Source of the DNA: Bdellovibrionales bacterium CG10_big_fil_rev_8_21_14_0_10_45_34
GTDB lineage: Bacteria; Bdellovibrionota; Bdellovibrionia; Bdellovibrionales; 1-14-0-10-45-34
Reading direction: 5' to 3'
DNA: 64,000 nt
NCBI GenBank assembly: GCA_002778785.1
Contig: PEZS01000010.1
Location: 62,001 to 126,000 of the forward strand
The position numbers were made by a program, and so were the translations under genes. How positions within the stretch are numbered: the first letter of the stretch is position 1; each line of letters starts with the position of its first letter. Below the pieces are notes generated by a model. That model was not told the origin of the DNA. It did no database searches and saw only the letters and a program-made list of their open reading frames with translations. Shown piece by piece: positions 1-8,694 of this stretch.

Positions 1-236
<236 letters not shown>

Positions 237-364
237 AACTCGAAAAAATAGGGTTCACATAGGGCCATCGATAGAGGCTGCCTCGGATATGCCAAATAGC
301 CTTGAGTTTTTCCAGATGCTCGATGGCCGAAAATCCCCTACAGTGAGCGTAAGAGAAGGTGAGA

Positions 365-2548
365 TTGGAAGCCAAAGAGACAAGAAAGCGTAAAAGAGAA
401 ATATTTATTGCGGTGACAGCCGCCATCGTATTTGTGGCGCTCACCTGGGTCGAGTTTCGACTTGCTAACATCAGCCAGCAGCTGCCATTTGTTCACTCCG
501 TCTTTTTCTTCGGCCTCGTTAACTTTAATATCATCCTTCTGCTTTTTCTTCTATTTCTCATCTTTCGAAACGTTGTAAAGGTTTTTGTGGAGACCCCTGG
601 GCAGCTCATTGGGGCCACCATCAAGGGTAAGCTCGTCGTAGCATTCTTGGCTTTTAGTATTATTCCGACGCTCCTGATGTTTTCAATCTCGGTCTTTTAT
701 ATAAATAGCAGTTTTGACAAATGGTTTAGCGTCAAAATGGCGGGAGTTTTAAAAGATTCGTTAGAAGTGACGAACTCCTATTACCTTCAGGCCAAAAGAC
801 GTAACTACCATTTTGCTCATCGAGTAGCAAACGATGTGCGCTCTAAGGGCAATACTTCTATTCGCAAATTGCTAGAGTACTCAAAAAAGCAATATAGCTT
901 GGATGCAGTGGAGTTTTATCCAGATCTCTTGAAAAACCGAATGGTGAGCGTTTCAGAAGAGCAGAATATAGGCGAGGTTCCCAATGTTAGCCTAGAGTTT
1001 CTCGAAAAGGGGATTTCCGAAAAAATTGAAGCCTCAACGATCCATCACTTTGGTGAAGGCAACTTAGTGCGGGTGATCGTGCCCGTCTTAAGCGGAGGGG
1101 CCATCGTTGTTTCAAGCTTTGTACCCCTGTCTTTAATTACCAAAATGGATGACGTAGCGGCAGCTTATGAAGAGCTGAGGAACGTTAACCCGCTGGAGTA
1201 CCCGCTTAAATCCATTTACACGATAGTTCTTGTGCTGATGACGTTGGTCATTGTTTTTGCGGCGACTTGGTTGGGCTTTCATTTAGCCCGCCAACTTTCG
1301 ACCCCGCTCGAGAAGCTTGCCAAAGCGGCCAGGCAAATCTCTCGCGGCAAGTACTCCCCTGTCGACTTGGAGTCAGGAAGTCTAGAAATTAATCAGCTTG
1401 TTGAAAGCTTTAACACAATGACTGTGGACCTAAAGGAAACTCTCGCGACGCTCGATGAGCATTCCCGTTATATGGGAGTCATTCTTCGAAACGTCAGCGC
1501 AGGAGTCGTTTCTGTAAATCGTAATGGTCAGATTAGCACGATAAACCGGCACGCAAGTCAGCTGCTAAAAATTGAGGCAGAAAAATTTATTGGCAAAGAA
1601 ATTCGCGAGTTTTTAAGCGGCGAACACCTTTCTACGTTTGAAAGCGTTATTAACACACTTAAGACTCACCGAATACCTAACCTACAAAAAGAAATTCAGC
1701 TGACGATTGATGGTGGCACGAGTTTCTTTCAGGTGACGGCTAGTCTTCTGCTCGATGAGCAAGGTAAGGACTTGGGGTTTGTTTTCTTGTTTGATGATAT
1801 GACGATGATGGTGAACGCCCAAAGAGCTGCCGCATGGCGAGAGGTGGCTCGGCGGATTGCTCACGAGATCAAAAATCCTCTGACTCCCATTAAACTCTCC
1901 GCACAGCGGTTAGAAAAGAAGTTTGCCGACGACATCACTGATCCCGCCTTCAAACAATGCATTGCTACGATTATCGACCAGGTAGACGACCTGAAAAACT
2001 TAGTTAACGAATTCAATAGTTTTGCACGTCTACCCCAATCAAAACCCACACCAGGTGATCTCAACAAAGTGTTGAGCCAAGTCGGCATTCTTTATAAGAC
2101 GGCTCATAAAGACATTGAGTTTCGGCTTAAATTTGATGAAAAGTTGCCGATTTTTTCTTTTGACGCTGATCAAATGAAAAGGATTGTCGGTAATCTACTA
2201 GAAAATTCAGTGGCAGCATGTTCAGAAGAGTGCGAAATCCCCTATATAGAAATTTCGACCCACTACGACCCCAGTCTCGCATTGGTTCGCATTGAGGTCG
2301 TAGATAATGGGTGCGGCATGACCGCGACCGTGAGAGAAAGAGTCTTTGAACCCTACTTTAGCACCAAAAAGACGGGGACGGGGTTAGGCTTGGCCATAGT
2401 TAAAAGAAACGTGGACGATCACAACGGCTTTATTCGGGCTTTTTCGAACTCGCCTCAAGGTACAAAGTTTGTTATTGAGATTCCTGTTAGAGACTTGAGA
2501 TCTAGCGTGTTTGTTCAGGGCCGAACTGAAGGAGACCCGAATGCATAG
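365..2548 (+). CDS. ntrY: Membrane sensor histidine kinase NtrY
   Basis: Sensor kinase of an NtrY/NtrX two-component system, about 727 residues. Visible order: two hydrophobic segments (about residues 12-70), a third (about 87-112), an extracytoplasmic sensor region, a fourth segment (about 283-305), HAMP, PAS (about 375-470), then HisKA with the H-box AHEIKNPLTP and phospho-accepting His near residue 500. The HATPase domain follows, with NLLENS, DNGCGM and GTGLGLAIVKR. The first start in the open frame is GTG at 359. TTG at 365 fits better because an AAGGTGA ribosome site lies at 356-362. The gene overlaps ntrX by 8 bases, so translation is probably coupled. The signal sensed cannot be read from sequence; nitrogen or redox state is the usual suggestion for the family. 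Confidence 0.9.
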   Translation: MEAKETRKRKREIFIAVTAAIVFVALTWVEFRLANISQQLPFVHSVFFFGLVNFNIILLLFLLFLIFRNVVKVFVETPGQLIGATIKGKLVVAFLAFSIIPTLLMFSISVFYINSSFDKWFSVKMAGVLKDSLEVTNSYYLQAKRRNYHFAHRVANDVRSKGNTSIRKLLEYSKKQYSLDAVEFYPDLLKNRMVSVSEEQNIGEVPNVSLEFLEKGISEKIEASTIHHFGEGNLVRVIVPVLSGGAIVVSSFVPLSLITKMDDVAAAYEELRNVNPLEYPLKSIYTIVLVLMTLVIVFAATWLGFHLARQLSTPLEKLAKAARQISRGKYSPVDLESGSLEINQLVESFNTMTVDLKETLATLDEHSRYMGVILRNVSAGVVSVNRNGQISTINRHASQLLKIEAEKFIGKEIREFLSGEHLSTFESVINTLKTHRIPNLQKEIQLTIDGGTSFFQVTASLLLDEQGKDLGFVFLFDDMTMMVNAQRAAAWREVARRIAHEIKNPLTPIKLSAQRLEKKFADDITDPAFKQCIATIIDQVDDLKNLVNEFNSFARLPQSKPTPGDLNKVLSQVGILYKTAHKDIEFRLKFDEKLPIFSFDADQMKRIVGNLLENSVAACSEECEIPYIEISTHYDPSLALVRIEVVDNGCGMTATVRERVFEPYFSTKKTGTGLGLAIVKRNVDDHNGFIRAFSNSPQGTKFVIEIPVRDLRSSVFVQGRTEGDPNA

Positions 2549-3950
2549 TGAGAAGAACAGAATAATGATTGTCGACGATGAGGACGCGATACTTTCGGTG
2601 CTCGCAGACCATTTGCTTGACGAGGGATTTGAAGTCGCAAAGGCAACAAATGGCGAAGAGGCTTTGCAGCTGGCAAAAGGGTTTCATCCCCAAGTGGTGC
2701 TTCTAGATATTTGGATGCCAGGTCGCCTTGATGGAATTCAGGTTTTGGGAAGACTCAAGTCTTCGCACCCCAATCTGGAATGCATCATGATGTCGGGCCA
2801 TGGAACTATCGAAACGGCAGTTCGTGCTACTAAAATGGGAGCCTGGGATTTCGTTGAGAAACCGATTTCGATAGAGCGCATTCTTATTTTAGTTTCTAAC
2901 ATTCTAAATTATCAAAAAGAGCGTGACGAAAAGGTTTCGTTGCTTGGACGCCTTAGGCAAAGCGTCGCAATAGTTGGTGAGAGTCGATTTACTATTGAAC
3001 TTAAGGCCAAATTAGCTCAATTGGCGCCCACCCGGAACCCTGTATGCTTAGTCGGTGAAATGGGAAGCGGAAAGCGCTTGGTTGCCCAAAACCTTCATTA
3101 TCTCGGAGATCGAGCGTCTCAAGCCTATGTAGAAATGCCTGTGCAGTCTGTGCCGACTGAGCTTCAAACAATTGAGCTGTTCGGAGCAGACAGAGGAGCT
3201 GTGGTCGGTTTGCAGAGCGTGAGAAAGGGGCTAGTTGAACTGGCCCATAAGGGCACACTCTATATAGAAGACTTCGATCAGCTCTCTGAGGTCGCGCTTC
3301 AAATGCTTGCCGACTACGCAAAGACTTCGACATTTCAAAAGGTTGGTGCCACGGAGAGGCAGGGAGTCGATACAAGAATAGTCGTCAGCACCTCGCTTTC
3401 TCGCGAGGAATTACAACAAAAGCTTCACGAGCACTGGGTGAACATAGAGCCACTCTTGGTCAACTCTGTGCATTTGCTACCTTTAAGAAAGAGGCCAGAA
3501 GATATTGCCAGCCTTGTTATGCACTTTTCCGATGCCTTTGCAAAATCGAGTTCATTCGGGCTCAAAACATTTGACCAGCCAGCGATGGAGAAATTGCGCG
3601 GCTATGGATGGCCAGGAAACATACTAGAACTACGCAATTTCATTGAAAGGCTTTACATCTTGATCCCTGGCGACGAAATGAAAGTGGAAGATTTAGAACT
3701 CGCTGGATTAAAAGACGATCAAGATATTAACCCACTCAACGCTGCTTTTAAGGCAGCAAATTTCAAGTTGGCGCGAGCCCAGTTCGAACGTGAGTATATA
3801 CAAAGAAAGCTTCTTGAGAACTCTGGGAACGTCAGTAGAACGGCCGAACTGATAGGACTTGAGAGAAGTCACCTGCACAGAAAAATAAAGGCATATGGTA
3901 TTGAGGCCAAGCTCGATAGAGAAGGCGATAGAGCACCAAATGCACCTTAA
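2541..3950 (+). CDS. ntrX: NtrX-like response regulator with degenerate sigma54 AAA+ domain
   Basis: 469-residue partner regulator of NtrY. It has a receiver domain with acidic pocket VDDED and phospho-acceptor Asp56 in LLDIWMPG, an AAA+ domain, and a C-terminal Fis-type helix-turn-helix (around NVSRTAELIGLERSHLHRK). The ATG at 2541 is chosen over an upstream TTG because AAGGAG lies 6 bases before it. The AAA+ domain is unusual. Walker A is kept (GEMGSGK). The GAFTGA sigma54-contact loop reads GAVVGL, Walker B reads LYIEDF instead of a DE pair, and the usual arginine-finger segment is replaced by LQQKLHEHWVN. It is therefore probably not a classic sigma54 activator and may regulate by DNA binding alone. 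Confidence 0.88.
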   Translation: MHSEKNRIMIVDDEDAILSVLADHLLDEGFEVAKATNGEEALQLAKGFHPQVVLLDIWMPGRLDGIQVLGRLKSSHPNLECIMMSGHGTIETAVRATKMGAWDFVEKPISIERILILVSNILNYQKERDEKVSLLGRLRQSVAIVGESRFTIELKAKLAQLAPTRNPVCLVGEMGSGKRLVAQNLHYLGDRASQAYVEMPVQSVPTELQTIELFGADRGAVVGLQSVRKGLVELAHKGTLYIEDFDQLSEVALQMLADYAKTSTFQKVGATERQGVDTRIVVSTSLSREELQQKLHEHWVNIEPLLVNSVHLLPLRKRPEDIASLVMHFSDAFAKSSSFGLKTFDQPAMEKLRGYGWPGNILELRNFIERLYILIPGDEMKVEDLELAGLKDDQDINPLNAAFKAANFKLARAQFEREYIQRKLLENSGNVSRTAELIGLERSHLHRKIKAYGIEAKLDREGDRAPNAP

Positions 3951-4005
3951 CGGGAGATAACGAACGGCACCGAATAAACAAGGTCAATGATTGCGAGGAT
4001 ACCAA

Positions 4006-5799
4006 GTGCTTTGGACTCAGTCTTACATTTACACTTTAAAAGAAGCACCTCAAGATGCTGAGATTGTGAGCCATAAGCTCCTGACTCGCGCGGGGTTTAT
4101 CAAAAAAGTCGCGCCTGGAATATACACATTGGCTCCGTTAGCTGTTAGAGCAATTCGAAACATCGAAGCAATTGTTCGCGAAGAGTTGACGGCGATCGGG
4201 TATGACGAAGTTTTTATGCCTATGGTGCAGCCAGCGGAGCTTTGGCAAGAGACGAATCGTTGGTCGGAAATGGGCGATCTTTTGCTAAAGTTCAAGAACA
4301 GAAATGGTCACAGCTTTTGTCTTGGCGGTACACACGAAGAAGTTATTACAGATTTAATAAGAAAAGATATTCAGAGTTATCGAAACCTACCTGTTCATCT
4401 CTTTCAGATTCAAACAAAATACCGTGATGAAATTCGGCCTCGTTTTGGTTTGATGAGGGGGCGAGAGTTCATAATGAAGGACGCCTACAGTTTTCACGCA
4501 GATGAAAAGGGAGCCATCGGTGCGTATGAAAAAATGTACGGAGCCTATCAAAAGATCTTCGATCGTTTAGGCCTGGAATATCGAATCGTTAGCGCAGACG
4601 CGGGCTCTATTGGCGGCAGTCGCACGCATGAATTTCAACTCCTTGCGGATGCTGGTGAAGATCAAATTATGGTGTCTGATCAGGTAGATTTTGCCGCCAA
4701 CGTTGAGATTGCTCCGCTTCTAAGGAGTCACCGTGAAGGCGCTATTGGTGAAGACGTTATTAACAGCGAAGCAAAATCGTGGCTCAGTGAAAACGCCAAT
4801 AAAAAACCTGAGAAATTTTCAACGCCAGGACTGCGAACTATAGAGGAGTTAGCGCGGTCCCTTAATTTGATGCCCAAAGATTTAATAAAAACTCTTTTTG
4901 TTAAAGGCCCCAGCGAAAAGTTTGCCTGCATCTTGTTGAGGGGGGATCACGAACTCAATTTGATTAAGCTTAAATCGCAACTAAATTGGCAAGAAGATCC
5001 TCAGCTCGCAACGGCCGAAGAAGTGAAAGCTTTGAGCGGCGCATTGCCGGGCAGTTGTGGCCCCGTCGGCTTGAATATATCTGTTTATGCGGACTATTCG
5101 GTAGAGCCGATGAACGACTACGTGGTTGGGGCCAATGAAGATGACTACCACCTAAAGAGTGTTAGTCACTTGCGAGGCGATTTTGCCGTCGCCGAATTTC
5201 TTGATTTAAGGAATGCTGTCGATGGCGATATATGCCCTTCTGGCGGCAGTTACAAATCTCTTCGAGGCATCGAAGTCGGACACGTATTTTATTTAGGAAC
5301 CAAGTACTCAAAAGCCATGAATGCAGTCTTTTTGTCTAAAGAAGGTCAATCTCATCCTCTTGAAATGGGTTGTTACGGCATTGGGGTGACACGCACTTTG
5401 CAAGCAAGTGTCGAGCAAAACTTTGATGCCGACGGGATTTTGTGGCCCTTCCCTGTGGCGCCCTACAAACTGCACGTTTGTTTGCTCGATCCCTCTGATG
5501 AGGAACTTCGAAGATGGACACTCGAGTCTGTTTCAAAAATTGAAGCTCAAGGGTTCACCGTACTTGTCGACGACAGAGACGAGCGACCCGGAGTCAAATT
5601 CAAAGATGCCGACCTAATAGGGATGCCGCTCAGGCTCACTGTGGGTAAAAAAGGATTTACCAATGGCGAAGTAGAGCTCGTAGACCGGGTCACCAAAACC
5701 AAGACAATTTTGAAAATTGATGAAGCTGTTGAATCTGTTCTCGGAGAACTCGAAGACCTTAAACAAAATCCTCGTAGAGGTCGCACGAAACGAGTTTAG
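4006..5799 (+). CDS. proS: Prolyl-tRNA synthetase (bacterial type with editing insertion)
   Basis: Class II aminoacyl-tRNA synthetase charging tRNA-Pro, 597 residues. The N-terminus TLKEAPQDAEIVSHKLL and the class II motif 2 region (RDEIRPRFGLMRGREFIMKD) are typical. The YbaK-like editing domain inserted between motifs 2 and 3 is present, with IKTLFVKG holding the lysine used by the family to edit Ala-tRNA-Pro. Motif 3 (GCYGIGVTR) and the C-terminal anticodon-binding domain follow. GTG at 4006 is chosen because GAGG lies 7 bases upstream and the protein then starts as its family does. It lies between ntrX and pyrF, all on one strand. Confidence 0.95.
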   Translation: MLWTQSYIYTLKEAPQDAEIVSHKLLTRAGFIKKVAPGIYTLAPLAVRAIRNIEAIVREELTAIGYDEVFMPMVQPAELWQETNRWSEMGDLLLKFKNRNGHSFCLGGTHEEVITDLIRKDIQSYRNLPVHLFQIQTKYRDEIRPRFGLMRGREFIMKDAYSFHADEKGAIGAYEKMYGAYQKIFDRLGLEYRIVSADAGSIGGSRTHEFQLLADAGEDQIMVSDQVDFAANVEIAPLLRSHREGAIGEDVINSEAKSWLSENANKKPEKFSTPGLRTIEELARSLNLMPKDLIKTLFVKGPSEKFACILLRGDHELNLIKLKSQLNWQEDPQLATAEEVKALSGALPGSCGPVGLNISVYADYSVEPMNDYVVGANEDDYHLKSVSHLRGDFAVAEFLDLRNAVDGDICPSGGSYKSLRGIEVGHVFYLGTKYSKAMNAVFLSKEGQSHPLEMGCYGIGVTRTLQASVEQNFDADGILWPFPVAPYKLHVCLLDPSDEELRRWTLESVSKIEAQGFTVLVDDRDERPGVKFKDADLIGMPLRLTVGKKGFTNGEVELVDRVTKTKTILKIDEAVESVLGELEDLKQNPRRGRTKRV

Positions 5800-5877
5800 G
5801 TCGATCGATAACTTTTTAGATGCGGGAAGTTTCTTTTGCCGGTATCTAAATTTTTACGAGAAATTGAAGGGATGGTA

Positions 5878-6648
5878 GTGAGTACCTTTAGTGAACTGAA
5901 GAATCCTATTGTTTTAGCACTCGACGTGTCAGAGGTTGGGCTGGCGCAGAGGCTGTTCCAGCAGCTCGCAGATTCTGTTGGGTGTGTAAAGATCGGACCT
6001 CGTCTTTTAATGACACTCGAAAAAGAGCTTATTAAAGATTGGGCGACTCAAGTGCCCTTATTTTTCGACTGCAAGTATTTCGATATTCCTTCGACAACCG
6101 TAGAGTCGGTACGAGCAGCTTTTGAGGCTGGGGCGACGTGGGTGACAGTGCATGCTGCAAACAATGAGATGACGCTTGAGGCGCTAAATACACTCGAGAA
6201 AGAAATCCAAGTTTCAAAACCATTTGCAAAAATTCTTGGCGTAACCGTTTTGACAAGTTTTTCAGAAAAGGACCTCCACGACACGGGGATTCGAGCGGGC
6301 GTGGGCGAGCAAGTTTCTGCATTGTCGCGGCGCTGGCTTCATTTTGGCCTCTCCGGTTTAGTCTGCTCGGCCCATGAAGTTAAGAGCATTAAGTCCCTGA
6401 GTAGAGATGCGTTTCTCGTAACACCTGGTATCCGCTGGGTCGGCAGTGCTGGCGATCAATCGCGTGGAAACTCTGCACGTTCCACACCACGCACGAGTTC
6501 GAGCGGAGGTAGCGATCAGCGTCGCACAAGCACTCCACTTGAAGCTTTGAAAAATGGATCTGACGCATTGGTGATTGGTCGGGCAATTATCGAAGCCAGT
6601 GAGCCCACCGAGACGCTTCGTGAGATTTTGGCTAGCTTGGATAATTGA
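5878..6648 (+). CDS. pyrF: Orotidine 5'-phosphate decarboxylase with loop insertion
   Basis: Decarboxylates OMP to UMP in pyrimidine synthesis. Start GTG 5878 follows GAAGG by 7 bases and gives 256 residues; ATG 5872 and an earlier TTG are also in frame. Catalytic residues are visible: ALDV, KIG (Lys38) and the D-x-K-x-x-D array in FDCKYFDIP (Asp64, Lys66, Asp69). The C-terminal phosphate site is odd. After VTPGIR the family normally has one DQxR-V-x-TP loop. Here residues 193-220 hold two, DQSRGNSARSTP and DQRRTSTP, separated by a serine-rich stretch, an insertion of about 20 residues. GRAIIEA closes the site. No frameshift is needed, so the gene is probably active. Confidence 0.9.
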   Translation: MSTFSELKNPIVLALDVSEVGLAQRLFQQLADSVGCVKIGPRLLMTLEKELIKDWATQVPLFFDCKYFDIPSTTVESVRAAFEAGATWVTVHAANNEMTLEALNTLEKEIQVSKPFAKILGVTVLTSFSEKDLHDTGIRAGVGEQVSALSRRWLHFGLSGLVCSAHEVKSIKSLSRDAFLVTPGIRWVGSAGDQSRGNSARSTPRTSSSGGSDQRRTSTPLEALKNGSDALVIGRAIIEASEPTETLREILASLDN

Positions 6649-6697
6649 GCCTTACAGGGTAAATGAGCCTTTAGGATAAATGAGCCTACAAATTAAA
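6646..6697 (+). repeat. Three tandem 17-18 bp repeats after pyrF
   Basis: Starting exactly at the pyrF stop codon, a unit beginning TGAGCCT and ending in AAA occurs three times in a row: 6646-6663, 6664-6680 and 6681-6697. The second is the cleanest copy (TGAGCCTTTAGGATAAA). Each unit begins with TGA, so the stop codon is repeated. No function is evident; slippage duplication of the gene end is the simplest reading. Confidence 0.7.
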
Positions 6698-6721
6698 GAC
6701 TAGGACTGGACAACCAAACTT

Positions 6722-7705
6722 ATGAATGGACGAGCAAAAAGAAACAGATCAGAAAAAAACACCCAGCGGCCAGAGCGAGCTTCGAAAAAGGATAGCTTAA
6801 GACCCGCTAAGCCCGGTAGAGGTGCAAACGGTAAACGCTCTCACGCCGCGGGTTTTGCTCAAGGCCAAGGCTCACTGAAAAGCCCGGGTAGGGGGCCAGC
6901 CTCGAAAGAATTTGGTGCAAAAGAATCTTCCCGAGGCTCACGAGGACGTTCGGGCCTTCTGGCGCAACATGATCGCATTGCCGTGGGCTGGCATGCCTCG
7001 CTTGAGGCCGTGAAGGCACATCCTGATTGGGTGCAAGCTGTTTACGTAACGGGAGCTCAGTTTCATGAGCCGCAGTTTGTAAGGGCGTTTAAGGACGCCC
7101 TAGGGGTACGTTTTGGCGAGGTCGTCAAGCAGGTTCAAGAGACGGTGCTTTCACAATTGGCATCAAGACATCAGAACATTGCCGTTGGGCTTGGTCGGCG
7201 TCCGGAGATTTCTATGACGGAGCTTGAAGGTTTCGAGTCTGCCGTTTTATTAGCGCTCGATGAAATTGAAGATCCGCAAAATTTAGGAGCCATACTTCGA
7301 ACAGCGTGGCTTTTGGGAGCGACGGCGCTGATTATTCCTTCGCACCGTAGTGTGGAATTAACTCCAGTCGTGCACAAAGTGGCCTCCGGCGGAACGGAAC
7401 ACGTTCCCGTGATAACTGTCCAGTCGCTGTTAGCTTTTGTCCAACAAATGAGAGAAGCCGGGTACTGGATTCTCGGACTTGAAGGAGATTCCAAAACAGA
7501 GCTTTGGCAAATGGATCTACCTCGTAAAGTTATTTGGGTTGTCGGATCAGAAAGTAGCGGTATGAGAAAGCCGGTAGCAAAGGCCTGCGACGAGCTCGTC
7601 AAGATCCCACAGAAGGTTGGGCACCACAGTTTAAACGCCTCAGTCGCTTGTGCCGTAGCGCTGGCAGAAACCCAGAGACAGCACCGAGTTAAGCTGAGTA
7701 TTTAA
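6722..7705 (+). CDS. rlmB: TrmH-family (SPOUT) 2'-O-ribose rRNA methyltransferase, RlmB-like
   Basis: 327 residues. The C-terminal 160 residues form a SPOUT domain with its three motifs: DEIEDPQNLGAILRTA, VVGSESSGM and the SAM-knot segment HHSLNASVACAVAL. This family uses SAM to methylate a ribose in 23S rRNA or a tRNA; RlmB (G2251 of 23S rRNA) is the best match by order of parts. The substrate-binding region around residues 90-160 is present. Residues 1 to about 80 are a low-complexity tail rich in Arg, Lys, Gly and Ser, likely disordered and RNA-binding. No good ribosome site is seen before ATG 6722. It could also be a tRNA methyltransferase of the same family. Confidence 0.85.
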   Translation: MNGRAKRNRSEKNTQRPERASKKDSLRPAKPGRGANGKRSHAAGFAQGQGSLKSPGRGPASKEFGAKESSRGSRGRSGLLAQHDRIAVGWHASLEAVKAHPDWVQAVYVTGAQFHEPQFVRAFKDALGVRFGEVVKQVQETVLSQLASRHQNIAVGLGRRPEISMTELEGFESAVLLALDEIEDPQNLGAILRTAWLLGATALIIPSHRSVELTPVVHKVASGGTEHVPVITVQSLLAFVQQMREAGYWILGLEGDSKTELWQMDLPRKVIWVVGSESSGMRKPVAKACDELVKIPQKVGHHSLNASVACAVALAETQRQHRVKLSI

Positions 7706-7738
7706 TTTTGCGCGGCAATTGGCTCTGTGGTGAATTCG

Positions 7739-7767
7739 TTGACTCTGTGCTGGACTCCAAGTAGAAA
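7739..7767 (+). promoter_or_regulatory. Predicted sigma70-type promoter of the tRNA-tuf operon
   Basis: TTGACT (7739-7744) and TAGAAA (7762-7767) are separated by 17 bases, ending 27 bases before the first tRNA. Spacing is ideal and the -35 box is near consensus. It would drive tRNA-Thr, Tyr, Gly, Thr and tuf as one transcript. Motif-based only. Confidence 0.55.
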
Positions 7768-7794
7768 ATCGAACTTCGGTCTAAAGAGATAAAT

Positions 7795-7870
7795 GCTGGC
7801 TTAGCTCAATTGGCAGAGCAGCTGATTTGTAATCAGCAGGTTGCGGGTTCGAGTCCCATAGCCAGCTCCA
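7795..7870 (+). tRNA. tRNA-Thr (anticodon TGT)
   Basis: A full cloverleaf can be drawn. The acceptor stem GCTGGCT pairs with AGCCAGC, the anticodon loop is TTTGTAA, and the T-loop is GGTTCGAGTCC. The CCA tail is encoded (7868-7870). First member of the tRNA-tuf operon. Confidence 0.96.
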
Positions 7871-7879
7871 TTTTTTTCT

Positions 7880-7965
<86 letters not shown>

Positions 7966-8021
7966 CTTCGTCCTGAAAGTGTGTTTTAAAATTTAAAACC
8001 ATCGACTCAGATGCTATTTTC

Positions 8022-8213
8022 CGAAATGCCTACCTTCCCATCCTGGTCAGCTGACGGCATTTCGTGGTTTTGCAATGGATATCTCTGAAAGATTTCTTTC
8101 CATATTGCTGCGTTTTCTTTCAGGGAATGACTGTTCAGCCATCCTGGCTTCACTGACGTCATTCCCTAGTTTGAAACGCCTGTCCTCCCATCCTGGTCGG
8201 ATGACGCCATTTC
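8022..8213 (+). repeat. Three related hairpin elements in the tRNA-Tyr to tRNA-Gly spacer
   Basis: The 401-base spacer between the Tyr and Gly tRNAs (7966-8366) carries no convincing gene. It has three elements sharing CCATCCTGG, then TGACG about five to eight bases later, then CATT. Element 1 (8022-8064) has perfect 9-bp arms CGAAATGCC and GGCATTTCG. Element 2 (8122-8167) has perfect 10-bp arms AGGGAATGAC and GTCATTCCCT. Element 3 (8173-8213) has poor arms. Arms differ in sequence between elements 1 and 2 but still pair, while the loop is conserved, which points to selected RNA structure. A further hairpin (GCAAT...ATTGC, about 8073-8110) lies between elements 1 and 2. Confidence 0.75.
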
Positions 8214-8366
8214 GCAATCTGCAAAGCTCGGGAATGTGCCACTTTGCTTCAATTTTTATCAGTGTTGCACCTATCCATAAAAATGATGCTTAAAGGAATT
8301 TCTAATTTACCAAGGAATAACTGTTGTATGCGTTTGATTTCGCGATTAACATGGGTCGCTTCGTGG

Positions 8367-8442
8367 GCGGGAGTAGCTCAATTGGTAGAGCATCAGCCTT
8401 CCAAGCTGAGGGTTGCGGGTTCGAGCCTCGTCTCCCGCTCCA
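8367..8442 (+). tRNA. tRNA-Gly (anticodon TCC)
   Basis: The acceptor stem GCGGGAG pairs with CTCCCGC, the anticodon loop is CTTCCAA, the T-loop is GGTTCGAGCC, and CCA is encoded at 8440-8442. Third tRNA of the tuf operon. Confidence 0.96.
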
Positions 8443-8464
8443 ATTTTGGTGCTCCAAATTTTGG

Positions 8465-8539
8465 GCCCACGTAGCTCAGGGGTAGAGCACACCCTTGGTA
8501 AGGGTGAGGTCACGGGTTCAAATCTCGTCGTGGGCTCCA
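8465..8539 (+). tRNA. tRNA-Thr (anticodon GGT)
   Basis: The acceptor stem GCCCACG pairs with CGTGGGC, the anticodon loop is TTGGTAA, the T-loop is GGTTCAAATC, and CCA is encoded. It is the last tRNA before tuf, which starts 155 bases later. Confidence 0.96.
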
Positions 8540-8694
8540 GCTTAAAATTTAGTGGCCCAAGATGGAAGCCCGGGATTGAAATTGGTTAGTTAGTACAATT
8601 AAAAATGTGCATAAGAATTGAAGCGCATTCTGAACTTTGAAGTGAGAAAGAATGCCTGAGTAAAATAGGAACGTAGACTTAGGAGGACAAGGAA

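Noticed and set aside
7171-7602. 143-codon minus-strand frame opposite the TrmH-family gene
   Set aside because: It lies within a clear SPOUT-domain gene and encodes nothing recognisable.
8022-8213. CRISPR-like array in the tRNA spacer
   Set aside because: There are only three uneven copies, the arms vary and self-pair, and no cas genes are near.
8075-8293. 72-codon open frame in the tRNA-Tyr to tRNA-Gly spacer
   Set aside because: It runs through the hairpin repeats, has no ribosome site and its protein is just the translated repeats.
8244-8474. 76-codon frame through tRNA-Gly
   Set aside because: It overlaps a well-formed tRNA and has no support as a gene.
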